This document shows, piece after piece, positions 10,062-18,869 of a DNA stretch of 64,000 nt (its first letter is position 1; every line of letters begins with the position of its first letter). The notes beneath the pieces were generated by a model, which made no database searches, was not told the DNA's origin, and saw only the letters and a program-made list of their open reading frames with translations. Both the position numbers and the translations under genes were made by a program. The DNA comes from Acidimicrobiales bacterium (GTDB taxonomy: Bacteria; Actinomycetota; Acidimicrobiia; Acidimicrobiales; Aldehydirespiratoraceae): NCBI GenBank assembly GCA_041394245.1, contig JAWKIR010000002.1:496001-560000 (forward strand), given 5' to 3'.

Positions 10062-11164
10062 GCGAGCCACGGACCATCGTCGTGAAGATCGGCACCTCGT
10101 CGATCACCGACGCGGCCGGGGTGATCGACCGCGGCGCCATCGAGAAGCTGTGCGCCGACGTGGCCGCGGCCCGGGCCGACGGCCACCGGGTCGTCGTGGT
10201 CACCTCGGGCGCGATCGCGGCGGGGCTGCCCGAGATCGGGCTCGACGCCGATCGCCGCTCGGTCGACACCATCACCTTGCAGGCGGTGGCGACGATCGGC
10301 CAGGTCGCGCTGATGGGCGTCTACCGGGAGTCGTTCGCGGTCCACGGGCTGGTGGCGGGACAGGTCCTGCTCGTTCCGCTCGACTTCATCGTCCGCACCC
10401 AATACATCCATGCCGGGCAGACCCTGCGTCGGCTGCTCGAATTGGGCGTTGTTCCGATCGTCAACGAGAACGACGCGATCGCCGACGACGAGATCCGGTG
10501 GGGCGACAACGACCGCATCGCTGCCCTCGTCGCGAATCTCGTCGATGCCGATCAGCTGATCCTGCTGACCGACATCGCCGGGGTGTTGACGGCGGACCCG
10601 CGGGTCGATGCGAGCGCCTCGCTGATCGAGGAGATCGTGGAGATCGACCATCAGACCGAGGCACTCGCCGGTGGCGCCGGTTCGGTCCGGGGGAGTGGCG
10701 GCATGGCATCGAAGTTGACCGCCGCGAAGATCGCCGCCTGGTCGGGGGTGTCGTCGGTGATCGCCCACGCGGGCCGCGCCGATGTGGTGGTCGATGCCGT
10801 CGCGGAGGTCGCCGGCGTCGGCACGATCATCCGGTCCCGGCCGATCCGTCTGCCGGCTCGGAAACTCTGGATCGCGTTCGCGGTCGTCGCTCAGGGCACC
10901 ATCGTCGTCGACGCCGGCGCCCGCGCCGCGCTCGAACGCGGTATGTCGCTGCTCGCCGCCGGTGTGCGGGAGATCGTCGGCGACTTCGACGCCGGATCGC
11001 CCGTCGAGGTGGTCGACAGCGACGGCGTCACCTTCGCGAAAGGACTGGTGCGCCACACGGCGAACGAGTTGCGGGCGGCCGCAGGCCAACGCAGCGACGA
11101 CCTCCCGGTCGGTGCGCCCCACATCGTGGTGCACGCCGACGATCTCGTGACCCTGCCCGGCTAG
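10058..11164 (+). CDS. proB: glutamate 5-kinase
   Basis: A 368-residue ProB, the first step of proline synthesis (ATP + glutamate to glutamyl 5-phosphate). The kinase domain opens with IVVKIGTSSITD, has VVTSGAIAAG and the LLTDIAGV/GSGGMASKL nucleotide site. A C-terminal PUA domain (about 275-368) gives the full long form. It begins on the last bases of obg (ATGA). proA, its normal downstream partner, is 3.3 kb away, beyond a block of three genes on the other strand. Confidence 0.95.
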   Translation: MSEPRTIVVKIGTSSITDAAGVIDRGAIEKLCADVAAARADGHRVVVVTSGAIAAGLPEIGLDADRRSVDTITLQAVATIGQVALMGVYRESFAVHGLVAGQVLLVPLDFIVRTQYIHAGQTLRRLLELGVVPIVNENDAIADDEIRWGDNDRIAALVANLVDADQLILLTDIAGVLTADPRVDASASLIEEIVEIDHQTEALAGGAGSVRGSGGMASKLTAAKIAAWSGVSSVIAHAGRADVVVDAVAEVAGVGTIIRSRPIRLPARKLWIAFAVVAQGTIVVDAGARAALERGMSLLAAGVREIVGDFDAGSPVEVVDSDGVTFAKGLVRHTANELRAAAGQRSDDLPVGAPHIVVHADDLVTLPG

Positions 11165-11187
11165 TCGCGCTCGGGGCGCAACCGGCT

Positions 11188-11967
11188 TCAGTCGGCGCGT
11201 TCGGCCTCGCTCGGACTCTCGCTGAGTTCGGGCGTCGGCGTGCCGCTGGTGATACCGAGGTCGGCCTTGATGCTCTCGAGTCGCGACTGCGCCTCTGCGT
11301 TGCGCGCCGCCTTCTCGATCTCGAGCATCTGGGTCTCGACGTTGCCCTCGGTGAGCTCGGCGCTCGCCTTCGCCTTCGCGTAGCGGGCCTCGATCTTGTT
11401 GCGGACCTCGTCGAACGTCGGGACGTCTTCGCCCACCGCCTCGGACAGTGTTGCCATCGCCGTGTTGACGCTCTCCTGCATCTTGGCCTGGTCGAGTTGG
11501 CTCAGCAGCGCCTGCTTCTCACTGAGCTTCTTCTGGAGCAGGTCGCTGTTCTGGTCGACCGCGTTCTTGGCCTGCTCGGCGGCCTCGGACGCCTGGAAGT
11601 GGAGGCTCTTGAGGCTCTCGATCTCCTGCTCGAGGGTGAGCAGGCGGTTCGCGAACTGCTCGGCGGCGTTGGTGTAACGCTCCGCCTTCTCGATCTCACC
11701 GGACTTCTGTGCCGCGTCGGCCATGGTGACGGCCTGATGGGCATTGGCGTTGACCCGCTCGAGTTCTTCGAGCGACCGATTGAGACGGAGCTCGGTCTGC
11801 TTCTGGTTGGCGATGACGTTCGCCGCTTGCTGACGAAGCTGCTTGTGCTGCTCCTTGGCCTCGGCGATCGCCTGCTCCAGTTGGACCTTCGGATCGGCCG
11901 TGTCCTCGAAACTGCCGCTCAGCTTGGCGACGAGATACTTCCAGCGCTTCTTCAGATATTGGAGCAT
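11188..11967 (-). CDS. pspA: PspA/IM30 family envelope protein
   Basis: A 259-residue PspA/Vipp1-like protein. The N-terminal amphipathic helix (MLQYLKKRWKYLVAKLSGSFED) is followed by almost continuous coiled coil (about 25-220: DPKVQLEQAIAEAKEQHKQL and so on), with an acidic Ser/Pro-rich tail. Such proteins form membrane-bound oligomers that protect the inner membrane. It is 40 bp downstream of murJ on the same strand, so it may be the last gene of an envelope operon. No PspF- or LiaRS-type regulator is adjacent. Confidence 0.88.
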   Translation of the reverse strand: MLQYLKKRWKYLVAKLSGSFEDTADPKVQLEQAIAEAKEQHKQLRQQAANVIANQKQTELRLNRSLEELERVNANAHQAVTMADAAQKSGEIEKAERYTNAAEQFANRLLTLEQEIESLKSLHFQASEAAEQAKNAVDQNSDLLQKKLSEKQALLSQLDQAKMQESVNTAMATLSEAVGEDVPTFDEVRNKIEARYAKAKASAELTEGNVETQMLEIEKAARNAEAQSRLESIKADLGITSGTPTPELSESPSEAERAD

Positions 11968-12007
11968 GCGCCGATCGTAGTTCGCCGGTGGGCGTCGGCG
12001 GCGGTCG

Positions 12008-13675
12008 TCATCGCCAGATGAGTCGACGGACGGGTCGCAGGATCAGGTCGGCACTGCGCACGCCGGCCCGGAAACACAAGACGACGTAGGCGGCCACGGC
12101 GACGGTGCCGACCACCACCGCCTCGATCAACAGCGGGAGGGGCGCCGCCAGCAGCTTCACCCCTGCGGTGAGCACGAACGCGCCGGCCGCAGCGACGGCG
12201 GGTCCGACGAGCGAGCTCCGGGGATCGTCGATGCCGGGCACGCGGCGGCGGACGAGCGAGGACAGCAGCGTCAGTTCGACCCAGGCACCGACGGCGGAAC
12301 CGACGGCGAGGCCGACCGCGCCGAGGCGCACCGGGCCACCGGCACCGCGCACGGCGGCATCCAGTGGGCCGAAGGCGGCGATGTCGCCGAGGCCGAGGAG
12401 CCCGTCGGGGCCGACGAGCACGCGGTCGAGCGGGAACATGACCACCACGCCGATGACCGCGGCGATGCCCACGCGGATCGCGGCGATCCGGGCCGGCCCC
12501 TTGGTGTCGCCGACCGCGTAGCACGTGTTCTGTAGCAATCGGCTGGCGCCGATCGCCGGAAGGCCGACGGCGTATGCCCCGAGGATGAACCAGACGAGCA
12601 CGCCGTCGGTGGCGTCGAACTCACCACCCTGGAACAAGACGCCGACGACCAGGTCGCCGGCCGCGATCATCACGAAGGCGGCGAGCAGCATCCAGAAGGC
12701 GATGCGATCCAGGCTCCGTCGGGTCCGGCTGACGAGGGCGTCGGGGTCGCCGACGAGGCGGGCCATCTCGGGCAGCTCTGCGGCCGCAACACTCATTGCG
12801 AACAGCGAGACCGGCAAGGTGTAGAGCATCTGCGCCTTGAACAGCGCAGCCACCGCCCCGGCGGCGAGGAACGTCGCCAGGAACAGGTCGAGATAGGCCG
12901 AGATCTGCACGACGCCGCGTCCGAGGACTGCCGGCGCGAACCGGCGTCGGATCTCCTTGACCGCTCGGTGGTGGTTGTCCGGTCGCATCCGAATGCCGCG
13001 GGCCAGGCCCCGAACGGTGGGCAGTTGGATGAGGAGTTGCAGCAGACCGCCGATGGTGACGGCGATCGCGAGCCCGCGTGCGGCGTCGTCGAGCGACCAG
13101 CCACGCAGCCAGATGAAGAGTGCGGCGACGATCTGGGCGGCGTTCCACACGATGGGGGCGGCGTAGGGGAGAAAGAAGCTCCGGTGGCTGTTGAGGATGC
13201 CGAGGCACCACGCCGACATCACGAGGAAGCCCACGCCGACCGCCATGATGCGAGTGAGATCCACGGCGAGTTCGAACGTCTCGTTGGCGAGCCCCGGTGC
13301 CAGCACGGCCGTGATCGGTCGGGCCGCCAGGACCAGGACGAGTACCGCGACGCCGGTCACCATCAACAGGAGGGCGCCCACTGCGCCGGCGACCCGGTTG
13401 GCCTCGGCGTCGTCGTCTCTGTCGAGGAGTTGGCTGTAGACAGGCACGAAGCTGGCCGACAGCACCCCCTCGCCGAGCAGATTCTGGAGCAGGTTGGGAA
13501 TGCGAGCCGCGGTGGCGAACGCGTCGGCGGCGAGCGAGAGGCCCAGCACCCGAGATGTGACCATCTCGCGCAGCAGGCCCGCGACGCGAGACAGGCCGAT
13601 GCCGCCGGCAACCAGGGTCGAGCCGCCGAACCGTCTCGTTGTCGGCGCACGCAAGCGCCGTCGAGGGCTGGTCAC
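12008..13675 (-). CDS. murJ: lipid II flippase MurJ/MviN
   Basis: A 555-residue polytopic protein of the MurJ family, which flips lipid II for peptidoglycan synthesis. It begins after a short basic leader with STLVAGGIGLSRVAGLLREM, has LLGEGVLSASFVPVYSQ in the first part, and about 14 hydrophobic segments. The frame is open far upstream, but the GTG at 13675 overlaps the stop of the preceding gene as GTGA and removes a long Arg-rich artefact, so it is the best start. No C-terminal kinase-like domain (as in mycobacterial MviN) is attached. Confidence 0.92.
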   Translation of the reverse strand: MTSPRRRLRAPTTRRFGGSTLVAGGIGLSRVAGLLREMVTSRVLGLSLAADAFATAARIPNLLQNLLGEGVLSASFVPVYSQLLDRDDDAEANRVAGAVGALLLMVTGVAVLVLVLAARPITAVLAPGLANETFELAVDLTRIMAVGVGFLVMSAWCLGILNSHRSFFLPYAAPIVWNAAQIVAALFIWLRGWSLDDAARGLAIAVTIGGLLQLLIQLPTVRGLARGIRMRPDNHHRAVKEIRRRFAPAVLGRGVVQISAYLDLFLATFLAAGAVAALFKAQMLYTLPVSLFAMSVAAAELPEMARLVGDPDALVSRTRRSLDRIAFWMLLAAFVMIAAGDLVVGVLFQGGEFDATDGVLVWFILGAYAVGLPAIGASRLLQNTCYAVGDTKGPARIAAIRVGIAAVIGVVVMFPLDRVLVGPDGLLGLGDIAAFGPLDAAVRGAGGPVRLGAVGLAVGSAVGAWVELTLLSSLVRRRVPGIDDPRSSLVGPAVAAAGAFVLTAGVKLLAAPLPLLIEAVVVGTVAVAAYVVLCFRAGVRSADLILRPVRRLIWR

Positions 13676-14382
13676 GTGTCGTTCCCGACCTCGTCGAGCG
13701 CGATCCGCAGCGAGTCCAACTCGTCGACCATGCCCGTGATCTGCCCGGCGAGTTCGTCGAGTTCGAGGGAACCACCGGTTCGGGTCGCCAGCTCGCCGGC
13801 TCTCACGATCGTCTCGTCGAGTCGGGCATCGAGGATCTCGAGCCGTTCCCGGGTCTGGTCCTCGCGTGCTCGCAGACGGTCGTGGCTCGCCTTCTGGGCC
13901 GAGGCTGCAGTGTGTCGCGGGTCGTCGGCGGATGTCGTCGACAGCGTCCGTTCGAGTTCGGTCACATCGATTCGGCGGCGCGCATCGGTCAGCTGTTGGC
14001 CTCGCTGCGCAACATCCCACGTGACGGTCACGGCCTGGTCGAGTTCGGCCTCGATCTCTCGGAGCCGTTCGCGCAGCGGACCGGCCTCGGCGCCGGCGAG
14101 CGCGTCGGCGAACCGTTGTCGGGCGTTGAGTGCGTCGCGCACGAAGAAGCGCCACGGCTCCCGAAGTGCGAACGGGTCGATTCGGCGTTCGAGGCCCCGG
14201 ACCCGTTTGGCGATCGTCGACGACAGCAGCACTCGGGCGACCCAGGTGAGCGCGCCGACCAGCACCGCCGCCGGCCACGACCCGGTCGCCAGGCGCGCCA
14301 CGGCTCCGGCACCGACCACGAGGCCCACCGTCATCGGCGAGATCATGGCCAGGAACACCGTGGGTTCGAGGCGACGTGACAC
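13672..14382 (-). CDS. coiled-coil membrane protein upstream of murJ
   Basis: A 236-residue protein I do not recognise by family. Two hydrophobic segments lie near the N-terminus (PTVFLAMISPMTVGLVVGAG and an AAVLVGALTWVARVLL helix), then about 160 residues of helical, Arg/Glu-rich coiled coil. The GTG at 14382 (MSRRLEPTVF) is chosen because the longer reading overlaps proA, which starts on the other strand 41 bp away. Its stop overlaps the murJ start (GTGA), so translation is coupled and a role in cell-wall synthesis or division is a fair guess. Confidence 0.65.
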   Translation of the reverse strand: MSRRLEPTVFLAMISPMTVGLVVGAGAVARLATGSWPAAVLVGALTWVARVLLSSTIAKRVRGLERRIDPFALREPWRFFVRDALNARQRFADALAGAEAGPLRERLREIEAELDQAVTVTWDVAQRGQQLTDARRRIDVTELERTLSTTSADDPRHTAASAQKASHDRLRAREDQTRERLEILDARLDETIVRAGELATRTGGSLELDELAGQITGMVDELDSLRIALDEVGNDT

Positions 14383-14423
14383 GGCCGCGAGGCTACCCGT
14401 GCCCACGGCTACCCTGGGGCCTC

Positions 14424-15677
14424 GTGACGACGACCCCGACCCCGATCCCAGAGCTCGCATCCCGCGCCAAGATCGCGGCCCGCGCGTTGGCCGTGGCTTC
14501 GACTGCGGAAAAGGACGCGGCGCTGCATGCTGCGGCCGACCTCCTCGTGGCCAACGCCGACACGATCATCGAGGCCAACGCCCACGATGTCGCCCGGGCC
14601 GAAGCCGATGGCATGGCCGCGCCGCTCGTCGATCGCCTGCGGCTCGATCGCGCCCGCATCGATGGTATGGCCGGCGGACTCCGTCAGGTCGCCGCCCTGG
14701 CCGACCCGGTCGGTCGTATCAGCGACGGCTGGGTGCGGCCCAACGGCCTGCGCATCGAACGGGTCCATGTGCCGCTCGGTGTGGTCGCGATCATCTACGA
14801 GAGCCGCCCCAATGTCACCAGCGACGCGTTCGGCCTCTGTCTCAAGTCGGGCAATGCCGCGTTCCTGCGGGGGAGTTCGTCGGCGATCGATTCCAATCTC
14901 GCGATCTCCGAGGTCCTGCGCGGCGCGTTGGAGAAGGTCGGGCTGCCGGCCGACGCGCTGATCGTGGTCGACGATGTCCGTCGCGAGGCTGCCGTCGAGT
15001 TCATGCAGCAACGCGGGTATGTCGACTGCCTGATCCCTCGGGGCGGTCCGACCCTGATCCAGTCCATTCTCGACAACGCGACCGTGCCCTACGTGATCGA
15101 CGGGGCAGGAAACTGCCACGTCTATGTCGACGCGGCGGCGGATCTCGACATGGCGCTCGAGATCGTGTGCAACGCGAAGATGCAGCGGACCGGGGTGTGC
15201 AACGCGGCCGAATCGCTGGTCGTGCACGCGGAGGTCGCTGACGTGTTCCTGCCGATGGCCGCAGCGGCGCTCGAGGGCGTCGAACTGGTCGGTGACAATG
15301 CAGCGCGGGCGATCATCGATTCGATCGGACCGGCCACCGACGAGGACTTCGCGACGGAGTACCTCGACATGAAGATGAGCGTGAAGGTGGTGGCCGACCT
15401 CGACGAGGCGATCCGCCACGTGAACGAGACCTCCACCGGACACAGCGAAGCGATCATCACCACCGACATCGCGTCGGCCGACCGGTTCACGCGTGAGGTC
15501 GATGCGGCCGCCGTGGTGGTCAACGCGTCGACCCGTTTCGTCGACGGCGAGGAGTTCGGGTTCGGTGCCGAGATCGGCATTTCGACCCAGAAGCTCCACG
15601 CTCGTGGGCCGATGGGGCTCGAGCAGCTGACCACCCGCAAGTTCATCGTGCGAGGCGACGGTCAGGTGCGCGGCTGA
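14424..15677 (+). CDS. proA: glutamate-5-semialdehyde dehydrogenase (gamma-glutamyl phosphate reductase)
   Basis: A 417-residue ProA, reducing glutamyl 5-phosphate with NADPH in proline synthesis. Visible are IYESRPNVTSDAFGLCLKSGNA, the catalytic Cys in MQRTGVCNAAESLVVH and the C-terminal GAEIGISTQKLHARGPMGLE. The GTG at 14424 gives the family's standard length; the frame extends further upstream only as read-through. It is separated from proB by the pspA-murJ block on the opposite strand and shares a 41-bp divergent promoter region with it. Confidence 0.96.
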   Translation: MTTTPTPIPELASRAKIAARALAVASTAEKDAALHAAADLLVANADTIIEANAHDVARAEADGMAAPLVDRLRLDRARIDGMAGGLRQVAALADPVGRISDGWVRPNGLRIERVHVPLGVVAIIYESRPNVTSDAFGLCLKSGNAAFLRGSSSAIDSNLAISEVLRGALEKVGLPADALIVVDDVRREAAVEFMQQRGYVDCLIPRGGPTLIQSILDNATVPYVIDGAGNCHVYVDAAADLDMALEIVCNAKMQRTGVCNAAESLVVHAEVADVFLPMAAAALEGVELVGDNAARAIIDSIGPATDEDFATEYLDMKMSVKVVADLDEAIRHVNETSTGHSEAIITTDIASADRFTREVDAAAVVVNASTRFVDGEEFGFGAEIGISTQKLHARGPMGLEQLTTRKFIVRGDGQVRG

Positions 15678-15693
15678 GCCGCACCGTCATCGG

Positions 15694-15733
15694 CCGATAT
15701 CGGTTACGGGACTGTGGTTAACGCCCGCTAACC
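15694..15733. promoter_or_regulatory. palindromes upstream of moxR-like gene
   Basis: A perfect 10-bp palindrome CCGATATCGG (15694-15703) and an inverted repeat GGTTA-N8-TAACC (15716-15733) lie in the 65 bp between proA and the MoxR-like ATG, the second ending 9 bp before the start codon. The positions suit operator sites for the MoxR/CoxE-like pair, but no cognate regulator is evident. Confidence 0.35.
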
Positions 15734-15742
15734 TCCTTCCCC

Positions 15743-16624
15743 ATGTCGTATCGATTCGAAGACGTCGCCTCCGTCAAGGCCGACCTGCAAAAGGTCGACT
15801 ACCTGTCCGACGATGGCATTGCCGGCGTGGTGTACCTCGCCGATCGGCTCCAGAAGCCGATCCTGGTGGAAGGGCCGGCCGGTACCGGCAAGACGGAACT
15901 GGCCAAGAGCGTCGCCAAGATCAGCGGCGCCCGCCTGATCCGCCTCCAGTGCTACGAGGGGCTCGACGAGGCCAAGGCGCTCTACGAGTGGAACTACAAG
16001 AAGCAGTTGCTCCGGATCCAGACCGAGCGGGGCGACGACCACGACTGGGCCGACATCTCCGACGACATCTTCTCCGACGAGTTCCTGCTCACCCGTCCGT
16101 TGCTCGAGGCGATCACCGCCGATGAGCCCGTCGTGCTGCTGATCGACGAGGTCGATCGCGTCGAGGTCGAGACCGAGGCGCTGCTGCTCGAGATCCTCTC
16201 CGACTACCAAGTGTCGATCCCCGAGCTGGGCACGATCGAGGCGAAGCAGATCCCGCTCGTCTTCCTGACCTCGAACAACACCCGTGAGCTCTCCGAGGCG
16301 CTCAAGCGCCGCTGCCTCTACCTCCATGTCGACTACCCCGACATGGAGCGCGAGAAGGAGATCGTGCTCACGAAGGTTCCCGACATCACCGAGAACCTCG
16401 CCGACCAGGTCGCCCGTGTGGTGCGCTCGATCCGTCAGATCGAACTCAAGAAGCACCCGTCGGTGTCGGAGACCCTCGACTGGGCGAAGACACTCGTCCT
16501 GCTCGGCGTCGAGAAGATCGACGAGAAGACCGCCACCGACACCATCAACGTCCTGCTCAAGTACCAGAGCGACATCACGAAGGCAGTGAAGGAACTCAGC
16601 ACCGCCGACGGCGTCACGGTCTGA
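15743..16624 (+). CDS. MoxR/CoxD-like AAA+ ATPase
   Basis: A 293-residue MoxR-class AAA+ chaperone. Walker A is GPAGTGKTEL (about residue 50), Walker B is VVLLIDEVDR, and sensor 1 is LTSNNTREL; the arginine-finger region is KRRCLYLHVDYPD. It ends 8 bp before the gene for a VWA protein. In CO dehydrogenase clusters CoxD and CoxE form such a pair and mature the enzyme, but no cox structural genes are nearby, so the client protein is unknown. Confidence 0.9.
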   Translation: MSYRFEDVASVKADLQKVDYLSDDGIAGVVYLADRLQKPILVEGPAGTGKTELAKSVAKISGARLIRLQCYEGLDEAKALYEWNYKKQLLRIQTERGDDHDWADISDDIFSDEFLLTRPLLEAITADEPVVLLIDEVDRVEVETEALLLEILSDYQVSIPELGTIEAKQIPLVFLTSNNTRELSEALKRRCLYLHVDYPDMEREKEIVLTKVPDITENLADQVARVVRSIRQIELKKHPSVSETLDWAKTLVLLGVEKIDEKTATDTINVLLKYQSDITKAVKELSTADGVTV

Positions 16625-16632
16625 GCGGCTCC

Positions 16633-18129
16633 ATGGCCGTCACCGAATCCGGCGAGACGCACTCGGGAGACGAAGTCCCGCCCGAGCTGGGTGATCCGAT
16701 TCTCGAGCTCCTCAACGGTTTCATCGCCGAACTCCGCAACGCCGGCCTGCCGGTGTCGCTGACCGAGAACCTCGACGCGATGGAGGCGATCCGCCACGTA
16801 CCGATCGGCGAACGCGAAACCTTCAAGTACGCGCTCGCGGCGACGCTCGTCAAGCACGCCAACCACTGGAAGGCGTTCGAGACCGTCTTCGAGGTCTACT
16901 TCTCGCTGCGCGGCAAGGAGTATGCGATCGGCGAGGATTCCGAACTGGCGGAGTTCGACGACGACATGGACCAGGACGGGGCCGAGGGTTCCGGCGAGCA
17001 GCAGGGCGGCGGTGGGGGAGAGAACCTCACGCCCGAGGAACTCGCCGAGATGCTCTTCCAGGCGCTCATGCGCGGCGACCAACAGATGATGCGCGGCGTC
17101 GCCCGTCAGGCCGTGAAGCGCTACGCGGGCATGGAGCCGGGGCGGCCCGTCGGCGGCACCTACTACCTGTACCGCACGCTGCGAAACCTCGATCTCGAGG
17201 GCGTGCTCGAGCGACTTCTCGAGCAGCAGCAAAACGACGACGGCGACGTGTCGGAGTTCGATCAACGACTCCAGCGCGACGAGTACCAGAGCCGCGTCGA
17301 TCAGCTGCAAAAGGAGATCGAGGCGGAGATCCGTCGGCGTCTCGTGGCCGATCGTGGGGTCGAGGCCATGGCCAAGACGCTGCGCAAACCGCTCCCCGAA
17401 GACGTCGACTTCATGCACGCCTCGCGAGAGGAGATGGCGAGCCTCCGCAAGGCGATCTACCCGCTCACGCGGAAGCTGGCATCGCGCCTTCAACGCAAGC
17501 GTCGGCACGGGCGCAAGGGGCCGCTCGACTTCCGCCGCACGGTTCGGGCCTCGCTGTCCTACGGCGGGGTGCCGGCCGAGCCGAAGTTCCGCAACCCGAA
17601 GCCCCACAAGCCGGAGATCTTCGTGATCGCCGACATCTCGGGTTCGGTCGCGGCGTTCGCCCGGTTCACCCTGCACCTCGTCTACGCGATCTCCGGGCAG
17701 TTCTCCAAGGTCCGTGCATTCGTGTTCATCGACGGTCTCGATGAGGTCACCCGCTATTTCGAGGGCGTCGAGGACATCAACGAGGCCGTGCATCGGGTCA
17801 ACACCGAGGCCGACGTCGTCTGGGTCGACGGCCATTCCGACTACGGCCACGCGCTCGGGGTGTTCTGGGAGCGCTACGGCAAGGACATCGGGCCCCGGAC
17901 CTCGATCATGATCCTCGGTGACGCCCGCAACAACTACCACGCCTCCGAGAGCTGGATCATCAAGGAGATGAAGGAGAAGGCCCGCCAGGTGCACTGGCTG
18001 AACCCCGAGCCGCGGTCCTACTGGGACACGGGCGACTCCATCGTCGGCGAATACGCCCAGTACACCGATGGATGCTTCGAGGTGCGCAACCTCCGTCAAC
18101 TCGAGGCGTTCGTCGAGAACCTGGCCTGA
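16633..18129 (+). CDS. VWA domain protein, CoxE-like
   Basis: A 498-residue CoxE-like protein. The N-terminal half is helical, with an acidic low-complexity loop (DDDMDQDGAEGSGEQQGGGGG, about 113-134). The von Willebrand A domain begins about residue 320, with an intact MIDAS motif DISGS in IFVIADISGSVAAF and the expected downstream metal ligands in VDGHSDYGHAL and ILGDARNNY. It would bind a divalent metal and act as the adaptor of the preceding MoxR ATPase. The two genes are 8 bp apart and surely co-transcribed. Confidence 0.88.
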   Translation: MAVTESGETHSGDEVPPELGDPILELLNGFIAELRNAGLPVSLTENLDAMEAIRHVPIGERETFKYALAATLVKHANHWKAFETVFEVYFSLRGKEYAIGEDSELAEFDDDMDQDGAEGSGEQQGGGGGENLTPEELAEMLFQALMRGDQQMMRGVARQAVKRYAGMEPGRPVGGTYYLYRTLRNLDLEGVLERLLEQQQNDDGDVSEFDQRLQRDEYQSRVDQLQKEIEAEIRRRLVADRGVEAMAKTLRKPLPEDVDFMHASREEMASLRKAIYPLTRKLASRLQRKRRHGRKGPLDFRRTVRASLSYGGVPAEPKFRNPKPHKPEIFVIADISGSVAAFARFTLHLVYAISGQFSKVRAFVFIDGLDEVTRYFEGVEDINEAVHRVNTEADVVWVDGHSDYGHALGVFWERYGKDIGPRTSIMILGDARNNYHASESWIIKEMKEKARQVHWLNPEPRSYWDTGDSIVGEYAQYTDGCFEVRNLRQLEAFVENLA

Positions 18130-18142
18130 ACTGGGCCGAATG

Positions 18143-18180
18143 GCCCTCATCTCGTCCGGCACGACGGCGATCCTGAGGGC
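18143..18180 (+). promoter_or_regulatory. hairpin overlapping the RBS of the TasA-like gene
   Basis: The arms GCCCTCA (18143-18149) and TGAGGGC (18174-18180) are perfect complements separated by 24 nt, and the right arm, which holds the only SD-like GAGGG, touches the ATG at 18181. Pairing would hide the ribosome binding site. A further short inverted repeat GGGCC-GAAT-GGCCC (18133-18146) just before it may end transcription of the CoxE-like gene. Confidence 0.4.
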
Positions 18181-18861
18181 ATGTCCGAACCGCCGCTGCG
18201 CACATGGTTCGGTCGGATGCCGCCGGCCGAACAGACAGTCGCTCAGCCGGCCGCGTCGGAGGAGGAGCGCCCGAGGCGGCGCGGCATCGGTTCGATCATC
18301 CGCTGGACCGCGGTCGCCGGCACGTTCGCGACGATGAGTGCGCTCGTGATCACGACCTCGCAGGCGACGTTCAACGACACCACGGTCAACAGCGCCAACG
18401 CGTTCACCGCCGGCGACATCGACCTGGTGGACGACGACTCCGACTCGGCGATCTTCACCGTGGTCGACATGGAGCCGGGCCAGACGGAAGTCGACTGTCT
18501 CGTGGTGACCTACCAGGGCAGTATCCCGGATCCCTCTCGCGTGAGCGTCTACTCGGGCGGCTACACCGACTCCGGTGACTTCGCCACGTATCTCAACCTC
18601 ACGATCGAGGAGGGCACCGGTGGTTCCTTCGGGGACTGCACCGGCTTCTCGTCCGTCAACACGATCGAGAGCGGCGGCACCCTGGCCGACTTCGGGACCG
18701 CGCACACGAACTACGCCAACGGCGCGGGCGTCTGGGACCCGTCGGGCACGCCGGAGTCCGTGACCTACCGGATCACCGTCGAACTCGACGCGGCGACGCC
18801 GAACGCAGAGGAGGGCGAGTCGGTGACCGGGCTCACCTTCACCTGGGAGATCCAGAACTAG
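18181..18861 (+). CDS. TasA/camelysin-like SipW-dependent surface protein
   Basis: A 226-residue secreted protein. After a charged cytoplasmic N-terminus comes a hydrophobic segment (about 40-60) and TSQATFNDTTVNSANAFTAG, which matches the TasA/camelysin start (S-x-A-x-F-x-D followed by N-x-F-T-A-G). Cleavage is likely after Ala62. The rest is an acidic beta-sandwich-like domain with two or three cysteines. The next gene, 8 bp on, encodes a SipW-type signal peptidase. In Bacillus this pairing processes TasA, the biofilm amyloid fibre. A fibre or matrix role here is an inference. Confidence 0.75.
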   Translation: MSEPPLRTWFGRMPPAEQTVAQPAASEEERPRRRGIGSIIRWTAVAGTFATMSALVITTSQATFNDTTVNSANAFTAGDIDLVDDDSDSAIFTVVDMEPGQTEVDCLVVTYQGSIPDPSRVSVYSGGYTDSGDFATYLNLTIEEGTGGSFGDCTGFSSVNTIESGGTLADFGTAHTNYANGAGVWDPSGTPESVTYRITVELDAATPNAEEGESVTGLTFTWEIQN

Positions 18862-18869
18862 TCGGGATC

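Noticed and set aside
12968..15241. A 757-residue plus-strand frame opposite murJ
   Set aside because: It is antisense to murJ and the coiled-coil gene and out of frame with proA; no homology is visible.
16435..18705. A 756-residue open frame opposite the CoxE-like and TasA-like genes
   Set aside because: Antisense shadow; the plus-strand genes carry clear MIDAS and TasA motifs.
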